From positions 1 through 64,000 of the forward strand of contig CAUAFT010000010.1 of the NCBI GenBank assembly GCA_958428365.1: a stretch of 64,000 nt of DNA, given 5' to 3'. Position 1 is the first letter of the stretch. Every line of letters starts with the position of its first letter. This stretch comes from an uncultured Lachnospiraceae bacterium. GTDB lineage: Bacteria > Bacillota > Clostridia > Lachnospirales > Lachnospiraceae. The notes below the pieces were generated by a model. It was given only the letters and a program-made list of their open reading frames with translations. It was not told where the DNA came from and searched no databases. Positions 8,217-14,903 of this stretch are shown here, piece after piece. The translations under genes were made by a program, and so were the position numbers.

Positions 8217-10490
8217 TTACTTATCCAGCTTCTTATATTCAAATGGATCCACAATGAACTCATACGCCTCACGATAAGGCAGGTTTCCCACCCTTGTGAA
8301 GGAAAGTTTTTTCGTAAATCCCTGTAAAATAGAAGAATTACTCTTATTGTTGGATGTCCTGGATTCTTTCAAAGCTCCGATTTGTTTTGAGACATTTTCC
8401 GAAGTCTTCTCATTTGCCTTTGTGATGTCATCCTGTAAAGTCAAAATATTTTCGTTAGTCATCTTATAAACGTCTGCCGTATAATCCAGATACTGTGATC
8501 CCGTCTCATTCATCTCCTCCTCGATTCCCGATATATTGTCGGCAATCTTGGTAATATCCTCGGATAACTCAGTTCTGTCCAGATATTGATAGGGATCAAA
8601 TTGATTCAGTGTGGTCTGATAACTTCCCTGTAGCAGGAAAAACTGACTGATCTTTCCGTACAGATCGCTCTGAATAGCGGTATTCCTTGCTGACAACACG
8701 TCTACCACATTCGTCTGAAAGGCTTTCGTCACATGATCCTTTGGGATCTTATATAAATTCTCTATCTCTTTGAGCGTTTCCTGATTTGCCTTCGTCTCTT
8801 CCTCCAACGTGATCTGAGACACAGAATAACCCAACTCCTCCCAGGACAGAGGAATCTCTATCCTCGGTATCTCTTTCAGATAATCCTTTGCCTTTACCGG
8901 CTGCGTATCCGGATCAATGGTTCCGCTGCCTGATTCCGTTCCCGTAATCTGAATTTGCTTTTTCAATTCAGTCAGATCCATCGATTCTTCCGGCTGTGGT
9001 TCTTCCGGTTGTGGTTCTTCCGGCTGTAGTTCATCGGTCTGTGGTTCATCGGTCTGCTGCTCATCCGATAACTGTTCCTGCTCTCCTTCTTCGTCGTCGG
9101 ATTCCTCCGGTACAGGAATCTCTGTCGGCATTGCCTCAACGATTTCCAGAAGATCCGCCACCTTTTCCTCATAGGAATCTTCCTGTGCACTTTTCACTTC
9201 CTCCGCCGCCGCTTTGATCTTTTCTGCCTGCTGACTATAAGCTGATTTCAATTCGGTAGTCTGCTGTTCATATTCTGCCTCAAGCTCCTCTGTCCTCTGC
9301 TCCGTGGATTCCCGGACAATCTCAGAGATGACATCTTTTACCTCGTCACTTTCCAGTCGTTCGTCCAGATAGGACTGCAATGCTAAGGTATAATTGTTCA
9401 TGATCTCCTCCACGGCAGATCGATTTTCCTCATTTTTCTGCTGTAAAGTACTCTGAACCTTTTGGGACAGGGTGTTAAAAACCTTCTCCTGAACATCTTT
9501 TTCAATCTGATTTCTGCTTTGGACCAGACTTCCCTGTACCTGTCTTGTACTGTAGGCATTGATCTCCTTTACAATAGCAGTCTCCAGAAGAGAACGCTGT
9601 CCCTCGATCTTCTGATGCGACGCATCGATTTCATCATTCACACTTTCCAGACCTGCCTTAATCGTGGAATCTCCTTTGTCATCATAGAGCGGATTTGTGT
9701 GCTCCACCCCTTTTTCTAACTTGTCCAGGGCATCCTTTACATCCTTATCCTTTTTCACTACCCCCTCATACGCCTTTTCTCCATTTTCCAGTGCATCCTC
9801 AAAATTATTTTCAACTGACAGCAATGCGTTTTGCAGCTCCTGGCTCTGATTGGATAGATCCACCGGTTTCACAGTCTCATTGTTTTCCTCTAATTCCGTA
9901 AACTCCACGGGAAAGATCAATTCTTCCGCATTCACTCCCGCTAAAGCAGTGCTCTCAGAGTCATCATTCTTAAGCACTGTAGCCGCGCCATTTTGGATAT
10001 TGTGAACTTCATTCAAAATGGCATCCACAAAAATATAAGATACATTGGTACTGATACTCTCCTGAAATGCCGCGATCTCATAAATCATCTCATCCCTGTC
10101 CTCCTCTTTCAGATTCGGGTTGATCTTATACTCAAAAACAGCTTTCTGGGGTGTTGTGTTGATGCTGTCCACTGACGTTGAAAATGTGGATGGGATGACT
10201 ATATATGCACCATAAAGATCCTTTTTCATTCCCTCCTTCGCCTCTTCTAAACTGGTGCTCTTATACCGCTCATCGGGATACTCAATAATCTTTCCGGCGT
10301 AATAAACCTGTTTTCCGTTCTTTTCCACTCCGGTATCCAGATTGATCACGGCAATCCTCATTTTATTCTGATTAAATTCTACCAGTTTCGGCTTCTCCTC
10401 ACCCATGGATTCCAGAACAGTTCGCACATAAGGACCGGACACAGCTCCGATCATAAGACATAAACTTCCAATGGCAACGTCAGCAAACAA
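8217..10490 (-). CDS. esaA: EsaA/YueB-like type VII secretion protein lacking the C-terminal membrane module
   Basis: The protein has an N-terminal membrane anchor (FADVAIGSLCLMIGAV), then a domain shared with EsaA/YueB and the ABC-2 related Pip family (MRIAVINLDTGV, GAYIVIPSTFS), then a very long charged coiled-coil ectodomain. It ends at residue 757, about 250 short of Staphylococcus EsaA, with no C-terminal membrane spans. An acidic proline/glutamine repeat lies at about 479-503. The start is uncertain: the first usual codon is TTG 10490, but a strong AAAGGAGG sits about 30 nt further up, 8 nt before an in-frame ACG at 10514; the extra residues would supply the positive N-terminus. First gene of the type VII operon. 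Confidence 0.82.
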   Translation of the reverse strand: MFADVAIGSLCLMIGAVSGPYVRTVLESMGEEKPKLVEFNQNKMRIAVINLDTGVEKNGKQVYYAGKIIEYPDERYKSTSLEEAKEGMKKDLYGAYIVIPSTFSTSVDSINTTPQKAVFEYKINPNLKEEDRDEMIYEIAAFQESISTNVSYIFVDAILNEVHNIQNGAATVLKNDDSESTALAGVNAEELIFPVEFTELEENNETVKPVDLSNQSQELQNALLSVENNFEDALENGEKAYEGVVKKDKDVKDALDKLEKGVEHTNPLYDDKGDSTIKAGLESVNDEIDASHQKIEGQRSLLETAIVKEINAYSTRQVQGSLVQSRNQIEKDVQEKVFNTLSQKVQSTLQQKNEENRSAVEEIMNNYTLALQSYLDERLESDEVKDVISEIVRESTEQRTEELEAEYEQQTTELKSAYSQQAEKIKAAAEEVKSAQEDSYEEKVADLLEIVEAMPTEIPVPEESDDEEGEQEQLSDEQQTDEPQTDELQPEEPQPEEPQPEESMDLTELKKQIQITGTESGSGTIDPDTQPVKAKDYLKEIPRIEIPLSWEELGYSVSQITLEEETKANQETLKEIENLYKIPKDHVTKAFQTNVVDVLSARNTAIQSDLYGKISQFFLLQGSYQTTLNQFDPYQYLDRTELSEDITKIADNISGIEEEMNETGSQYLDYTADVYKMTNENILTLQDDITKANEKTSENVSKQIGALKESRTSNNKSNSSILQGFTKKLSFTRVGNLPYREAYEFIVDPFEYKKLDK
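8982..9056 (-). repeat. 15-bp tandem repeat (5 units) inside esaA
   Basis: Five in-frame 15-bp units encode QTDEP, QTDEL, QPEEP, QPEEP and QPEES. The unit length is a multiple of three, so copy-number change would keep the frame. The encoded stretch is acidic and proline-rich, probably a flexible spacer in the extracellular part. Confidence 0.85.
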
Positions 10491-10668
10491 CCTTTTGCTC
10501 TTCGTTTTGCGCGTCTCTATCGCCTCCTTTGTTCAGTTATAAAACTTTTCTCCTTATTGGGATTTTGTTTGATTTTACAGATGACATCCTGGGATGTCTT
10601 AAGACTATGATTTTTTGAATGTAATCCAGCAATACCTAATAAAATTTTTCATACTCCCAATGACTATT

Positions 10669-10696
10669 ATTCTATACACTTTGCATAAAAATGCAA
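10669..10696 (-). promoter_or_regulatory. Candidate promoter of the type VII operon with palindromic -35 region
   Basis: On the minus strand, TTGCAT (10691-10696), a 16-nt spacer and TAGAAT (10669-10674) make a plausible housekeeping promoter about 150-180 nt before esaA. The -35 hexamer is one arm of the palindrome TTGCAT-TTTT-ATGCAA (10681-10696), which could be a repressor operator. Downstream, the leader holds a small hairpin GACATCC-CA-GGATGTC. The promoter begins right after the galE terminator. Confidence 0.55.
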
Positions 10697-10698
10697 GA

Positions 10699-10751
10699 CA
10701 AAAAACGCCATATTTTGACATTTTTTATTTATTGACAAAATTCGGCGTTTT
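10699..10751 (-). terminator. galE terminator
   Basis: On the minus strand, AAAACGCC pairs with GGCGTTTT, with an inner ATTTTG/CAAAAT pairing, followed by a run of six T. It lies 13 bp after the galE stop and separates galE from the type VII operon. Confidence 0.75.
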
Positions 10752-10763
10752 CAATCTAATTAT

Positions 10764-11777
10764 TTATTCATACCCATTCGGATTCTTCTTCTGCCAGTTC
10801 CAGGAATCCCGGCACATCTCCAGGATGCCGTATTCCGCCTCCCAGCCCAGCTCTTCCTTTGCCTTTGCCGCATCGGAATAACAGGTCGCAATATCCCCGG
10901 CGCGGCGGGGTTTGATGACATACGGTATCTTAACTCCATTTGCCTTTTCAAAATTCTTTACGATATCCAAAACGCTGTATCCCACTCCGGTTCCCAGATT
11001 GTAAATACAAAGCCCCGACTTATCTTCTATCTTCTTCAATGCCTTCACATGTCCCTTTGCCAGATCCATCACATGGATATAGTCCCTGACTCCGGTTCCA
11101 TCCGGCGTGTCATAATCATCCCCAAACACTCCCAGACATTCTAATTTTCCAACCGCAACCTGTGTGATATAAGGCATCAGATTATTGGGGATCCCATTCG
11201 GGTTCTCTCCCATCAGGCCGCTCTCATGGGCGCCGATCGGATTAAAATAGCGAAGCAAAACGATATTCCATTCCGTATCCGCCTTCTGGATATCCATCAA
11301 TACCTGCTCCAACATGGATTTTGTCCAGCCGTAAGGGTTGGTACACTGCCCCTTCGGGCAGTTTTCCGTAATCGGAATCTCCGCCGGATCTCCATACACC
11401 GTTGCGGAGGAGGAAAAGATCAGATTCTTCACTCCGTGCTTTCTCATCACATCAGTGAGGATCAACGTTCCGGTAATATTATTGTGATAGTACTCCCATG
11501 GCTTTTCCACGGATTCTCCCACGGCTTTTAATCCAGCAAAATGAATACAGCTCTCAATCTCCTCTTTTTCAAATACTTTGTCCAAAAATTCCCGGTCTAA
11601 AATATCTCCTTTATAGAATTTCGGCGCTTTTTCTGTGATCTGCGCCACTCTTTCCAGAGATTTCTCGCTGGAATTGCTCAGATTATCCACTACTACCACC
11701 TCGTAGCCCGCATTCAGCAATTCCACACAGGTATGGCTTCCAATGTATCCCGCTCCGCCTGTCACTAAAATACTCAT
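10764..11777 (-). CDS. galE: UDP-glucose 4-epimerase
   Basis: GalE interconverts UDP-glucose and UDP-galactose in the Leloir pathway and supplies UDP-galactose for surface glycans. The protein is an extended short-chain dehydrogenase: N-terminal Rossmann motif TGGAGYIGSHT, catalytic YGWTKSM (Tyr-x-x-x-Lys) and the YFNPIGAH and GDGTGVRDYIHV signatures. The start is ATG 11777 (MSILVTGG, 337 residues) with AAGGAGAG 7 nt upstream. A longer frame from 11837 would begin inside the rplT terminator and is rejected. No clear promoter of its own is seen in the 40 bp between that terminator and the start. Confidence 0.96.
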   Translation of the reverse strand: MSILVTGGAGYIGSHTCVELLNAGYEVVVVDNLSNSSEKSLERVAQITEKAPKFYKGDILDREFLDKVFEKEEIESCIHFAGLKAVGESVEKPWEYYHNNITGTLILTDVMRKHGVKNLIFSSSATVYGDPAEIPITENCPKGQCTNPYGWTKSMLEQVLMDIQKADTEWNIVLLRYFNPIGAHESGLMGENPNGIPNNLMPYITQVAVGKLECLGVFGDDYDTPDGTGVRDYIHVMDLAKGHVKALKKIEDKSGLCIYNLGTGVGYSVLDIVKNFEKANGVKIPYVIKPRRAGDIATCYSDAAKAKEELGWEAEYGILEMCRDSWNWQKKNPNGYE

Positions 11778-11818
11778 CGTTACTCTCTCCTTCGCGTACT
11801 TCCTGCTTTTGACCTTGT

Positions 11819-11852
11819 AAAAAAAGACAGTTTCCATTTTACCGAAAACTGT
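11819..11852 (-). terminator. Terminator of the infC-rpmI-rplT operon
   Basis: On the minus strand, GACAGTTTTC and GGAAACTGTC form a stem around an 8-nt loop and are followed by seven T. It lies 12 bp beyond the rplT stop. Confidence 0.82.
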
Positions 11853-11864
11853 CCCAGATCTTAT

Positions 11865-12221
11865 CTACGCTACTTTAGATTTTGCTAATTCAGCTAAAGT
11901 TGCAAATCCCTCTGCATCGTTCACTGCCATCTCAGCCAACATCTTACGATTCATCTCAACGCCTGCTAATTTTAAACCATGCATAAACTGGCTGTAAGAG
12001 ATACCGTTCATACGAGCTGCTGCATTGATACGGGCGATCCATAACTGTCTGAACTGACGTTTTCTCTCTTTTCTTCCTGCATAAGAACTGGTCAAAGCTC
12101 TCATAACGGACTGTTTTGCCACTCTATACTGTTTGGAGCGTGCTCCTCTGTATCCTTTTGCTAATTTTAATGTTCTATTATGTTTCTTTTTTGCGTTCAT
12201 TCCGCCTTTGATTCTTGCCAT
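11865..12221 (-). CDS. rplT: 50S ribosomal protein L20
   Basis: L20 is a 118-residue, very basic protein that binds 23S rRNA early in large-subunit assembly. The N-terminus MARIKGGMNAKKKHNRTLK and the GYRGARSKQYRVAKQ region are diagnostic. It is the last gene of infC-rpmI-rplT, 24 bp after rpmI. In Bacillus subtilis L20 also represses this operon by binding the leader; a suitable leader is present here upstream of infC. Confidence 0.99.
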   Translation of the reverse strand: MARIKGGMNAKKKHNRTLKLAKGYRGARSKQYRVAKQSVMRALTSSYAGRKERKRQFRQLWIARINAAARMNGISYSQFMHGLKLAGVEMNRKMLAEMAVNDAEGFATLAELAKSKVA

Positions 12222-12245
12222 TACTTAATCCTCCTTAAACAATTC

Positions 12246-12443
12246 TTATAAATATGGTAAAATTTTCTTCATATTCTTAACGTTTGTAGCATCTACTAAC
12301 GGCTGTTTTCTAAGATTTCTCTTAGTCTTTGCGGATTTCTTGGTTAAGATATGTCTTCTGTACGCTTTATTTCTCTTTAAATTTCCACTTCCTGTTTTCT
12401 TAAAACGTTTTGCTGCTGCTCTGTTTGTCTTCATTTTTGGCAT
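12246..12443 (-). CDS. rpmI: 50S ribosomal protein L35
   Basis: L35 is a 65-residue basic ribosomal protein. The sequence MPKMKTNRAAAKRFKKTGSG followed by RRHILTKKSAKTKRNLR is typical of the family. It sits between infC and rplT with short gaps (23 and 24 bp), the conserved bacterial order. Confidence 0.99.
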   Translation of the reverse strand: MPKMKTNRAAAKRFKKTGSGNLKRNKAYRRHILTKKSAKTKRNLRKQPLVDATNVKNMKKILPYL

Positions 12444-12466
12444 GATATATTCCTCCTAATTGTCTG

Positions 12467-12973
12467 TTATTTTTTCTCTGCCAACACCATGGAGATGCTT
12501 CTGCCCTCTACCTTTGGCGCTTTTTCCACTATGGCCACTTCTTCCAGATCCTTGGCAATATCGTCTAAGATATGCTTACTGCTGTTCATGTGAGCCATCT
12601 CTCTGCCTCGGAAACGCAGGGTGATCTTAACCTTATTTCCTTTTGCCAGAAACTTCCGGGCATTGTTCATTTTCGTGTTCAAATCGTTTGCTTCAATATT
12701 TGGAGACAGACGAATCTCTTTGACCTCGACAGTTTTCTGCTTCTTCTTCGCTTCTTTTTCTTTTCTTGCCAGCTCGTATCTGTATTTACCGTAATCGATG
12801 ATCTTGCAGACCGGTGGTTTTGCAGTTGGTGCGATCTTTACTAAATCCAACTCTGCCTCTTCGGCACGTTTCAAAGCCTCTCTTGCCGGCATGATGCCGA
12901 GCTGTTCGCCATTTGCACCAATCAGACGAACTTCCTTATCTCTGATTTGTTCATTGATCATTAACTCGCTAAT
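12467..12973 (-). CDS. infC: Translation initiation factor IF-3 (AUU start)
   Basis: IF-3 binds the 30S subunit, keeps it free of 50S and checks start-codon pairing. INEQIRDKEVRLI opens the N-terminal domain and the C-domain ends with the usual KAPKVEGRSISMVLAEK. The start is placed at ATT 12973: TTTGGAGGT lies 9 nt before it, and it is in frame four codons before ATG 12961, which has no proper ribosome-binding site. Use of AUU, which IF-3 discriminates against, is the known autoregulatory device of infC genes. The product is 168 residues. Confidence 0.95.
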   Translation of the reverse strand: MSELMINEQIRDKEVRLIGANGEQLGIMPAREALKRAEEAELDLVKIAPTAKPPVCKIIDYGKYRYELARKEKEAKKKQKTVEVKEIRLSPNIEANDLNTKMNNARKFLAKGNKVKITLRFRGREMAHMNSSKHILDDIAKDLEEVAIVEKAPKVEGRSISMVLAEKK

Positions 12974-13145
12974 GGTCTTGTACCTCCAAATTATTATGAT
13001 TCTTTTTCACACAAAAAAAGTGGATAGGCAGACTATCCACAATCATTCACAAACAAATCTTTGTTATCTGAACTATGAACGCTTAGTCGCTCAATTGCGC
13101 TAAGGTGAGAGTGGATACTCTACTTGGTTTTCTAACAACTCTGAT
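12974..13145 (-). promoter_or_regulatory. infC leader with antiterminator/terminator switch (L20-leader type)
   Basis: The untranslated leader between the promoter and infC carries an intrinsic terminator (13012-13042) and, upstream, GAGTATCCACTC (about 13107-13120). The latter can pair with the 5' arm GTGGATA of the terminator and so prevent it forming. Two mutually exclusive folds ahead of infC-rpmI-rplT match the L20-controlled attenuator known in low-GC Gram-positives. Confidence 0.75.
13012..13042 (-). terminator. Attenuator terminator in infC leader
   Basis: On the minus strand, GTGGATAG-TCTGC-CTATCCAC is a perfect 8-bp stem with a 5-nt loop followed by seven T. It lies between the operon promoter and the infC start, so it can stop transcription before the first gene. 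Confidence 0.88.
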
Positions 13146-13174
13146 AGCATAACACACTATAAAAACCATGTCAA
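13146..13174 (-). promoter_or_regulatory. infC-rpmI-rplT promoter
   Basis: Minus-strand TTGACA (13169-13174), a 17-nt spacer and TATGCT (13146-13151) form a near-consensus vegetative promoter. About 165 nt of leader follow before infC. Confidence 0.85.
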
Positions 13175-13185
13175 GGGCTAATTGA

Positions 13186-13214
13186 TTGCTTCTCCTTTTA
13201 AAATCTGCTATTCT
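13186..13214 (+). promoter_or_regulatory. Candidate promoter of the PHP gene
   Basis: TTGCTT (13186-13191), 17 nt, then TATTCT (13209-13214), about 45 bp before the start at 13260. It diverges from the infC promoter. Confidence 0.5.
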
Positions 13215-13259
13215 AATGGGGAAAACAATTATATCATCAAATTTTCCGGAGGTTGTCCT

Positions 13260-14093
13260 ATGATAGATTTACATGTACATTCCACTGCCTCAGACGGCAC
13301 CAATCTCCCTTCTGAGCTTCCGATCCTTGCAAAAAACGCCGGATTAAGCGCCTTTGCCCTGACTGACCACGACACCGTCAGCGGACTGGCGGACGCCAGG
13401 AGAGCCGCAATGGCTGTGGGTATGGAACTGGTGCCCGGCATTGAGCTGTCTACCGATTATCAGGGAAGCGAGGTTCATATCTTAGGCTACTATATCGACG
13501 AACAAAACGAAGCCTTTTTGCAAAAGCTGGATGAATTTATCGGCAGCCGTGACAGGCGCAATGAAAAAATGGCCGTCCTCCTGCAGCAGGAGGGTTTTGA
13601 CATCACCATGGAACACTTATATCAGGAATATCCCCGCAGCGTCATCACCCGCGCCCACTTTGCCCGCTATCTGGTGGAACACGGCATGGTAAAGAACCGC
13701 GCCGCTGCCTTTGAAAAATATCTCGGCGACAACTGCCGCTGTTATGTCCCAAGAGAAAAGATCGATCCCTTTGAGGCAATACGACTGATCAGATTGGGTG
13801 GAGGCGTCGCTTTTTTTGCCCACCCGGTCTTATGTCATATGAATCCTGACCGTCTCAAATCCTTTATCGGGAAGCTAAAGGACAGCGGTCTTACCGGGAT
13901 CGAAGCGATCTATTCCGCCAACAGTCCCGGAGATGAAAGAAACTTAAAACGGATCGCAAAGGAATACGATCTGCTCATCAGCGGCGGTTCCGACTACCAC
14001 GGGGAAAACAAGCCCCATATCAAACTTGGCACCGGCAGAGGAAATCTCTATGTCCCGGATGACATCTTAGCTGACATCAGATCTGCAACATGA
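13260..14093 (+). CDS. PHP-domain phosphoesterase (RNase AM/YciV-like)
   Basis: The 277-residue protein is one PHP domain with metal-binding motifs: DLHVHSTASDG near the start, LTDHDTVSG, PGIELS, then FAHPV and SGGSDYHG. This layout fits the TrpH/YciV group, which removes phosphates from 3',5'-nucleoside bisphosphates or trims RNA 5' ends. Substrate cannot be told from sequence. The start is ATG 13260 with GGAGG 7 nt upstream; an in-frame ATG at 13182 lies ahead of the candidate -10 box and is rejected. Its last 17 bp overlap the convergent HAD gene. Confidence 0.88.
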   Translation: MIDLHVHSTASDGTNLPSELPILAKNAGLSAFALTDHDTVSGLADARRAAMAVGMELVPGIELSTDYQGSEVHILGYYIDEQNEAFLQKLDEFIGSRDRRNEKMAVLLQQEGFDITMEHLYQEYPRSVITRAHFARYLVEHGMVKNRAAAFEKYLGDNCRCYVPREKIDPFEAIRLIRLGGGVAFFAHPVLCHMNPDRLKSFIGKLKDSGLTGIEAIYSANSPGDERNLKRIAKEYDLLISGGSDYHGENKPHIKLGTGRGNLYVPDDILADIRSAT

Positions 14094-14898
14094 ATTTTTC
14101 GATGACCTCGGCGATACCGCCCTCGTTATTCGTCCTCTCCGTCACATAGTCAGCGCATTCTTTGACCTCTTCTTTTGCATTCTTCATCGCCACCCCGATG
14201 CGGGCCTCTTTCAGCATCGGGATGTCATTGCGCTCGTCTCCCGCCGCAATGGTATTTTCCAGAGGGATCTTTAGAAGTTCGCACAGATAATGGATTCCGT
14301 ATGCCTTGGTGGCATTTAAAGGTGCATATTCCAGATAGGTGTCCATGGAAAAAAAGCTGTGGCATTTTCCCTCCTGCCATTCCATGTTATCCCTCTGGAA
14401 CTGCTCCAATCTGCTCTTATCCTCCAGATTGATCAGCATGACCTTCTGCGGTTCCTCTTCCAGAGCTCCCAACACGTCATGCACCACCTGATAGGTCATC
14501 TTCGTATGCTGGCGGTAATATTCCAGCTCTTCGGAATCCTCCGTGGTGATGATCTGCGTCTTATTGTAAGTCTGAACATACAGCCCCGCTTTTTTCGCCC
14601 TCTCAAAGAGTTCTTTCACATAGGGGTAAGGCACGGTCTTTTTCTCCAATACCCGGTCCTCTCCGCAATCGTAAATAATCGCTCCGTTGTAAGCGATCAT
14701 ATAACAGCCAGGCATCATAAGCCCCGCTTCCTCTGCCACTTTTTTCCCACTGTCTAAGGGTCTTCCCGTGGCGATCACAACAAAGTGGCCGCGATCCAAC
14801 GCCTTTTTGATCGCCTCCAGATTTTCTTTTGGAATCTCTCTTTTGTCGTTCAAAAGAGTTCCGTCAATATCCGTAAAAAGTATTTTTTTATCCTTCAT
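14077..14898 (-). CDS. Cof-type HAD hydrolase
   Basis: This 273-residue HAD phosphatase has motif I FTDIDGTLLND, motif II in VIATGRP, and motif III/IV AAGDERNDIPML. The large C2-type cap between them places it in the Cof/YidA group, which dephosphorylates sugar phosphates and related metabolites. It starts 5 bp after ppk, so it is probably the last gene of the pheA-to-ppk operon. The true substrate is unknown. The 3' end overlaps the convergent PHP gene by 17 bp. Confidence 0.9.
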   Translation of the reverse strand: MKDKKILFTDIDGTLLNDKREIPKENLEAIKKALDRGHFVVIATGRPLDSGKKVAEEAGLMMPGCYMIAYNGAIIYDCGEDRVLEKKTVPYPYVKELFERAKKAGLYVQTYNKTQIITTEDSEELEYYRQHTKMTYQVVHDVLGALEEEPQKVMLINLEDKSRLEQFQRDNMEWQEGKCHSFFSMDTYLEYAPLNATKAYGIHYLCELLKIPLENTIAAGDERNDIPMLKEARIGVAMKNAKEEVKECADYVTERTNNEGGIAEVIEKFMLQI

Positions 14899-14903
14899 CT
14901 TTC

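Noticed and set aside
8982..9056. Short regular repeats considered as a CRISPR-like array
   Set aside because: Units are 15 bp with no spacers and are in frame within esaA.
11778..11837. N-terminal extension of GalE from ATG 11837
   Set aside because: It begins within the rplT terminator and adds residues before the Rossmann strand that the family lacks.
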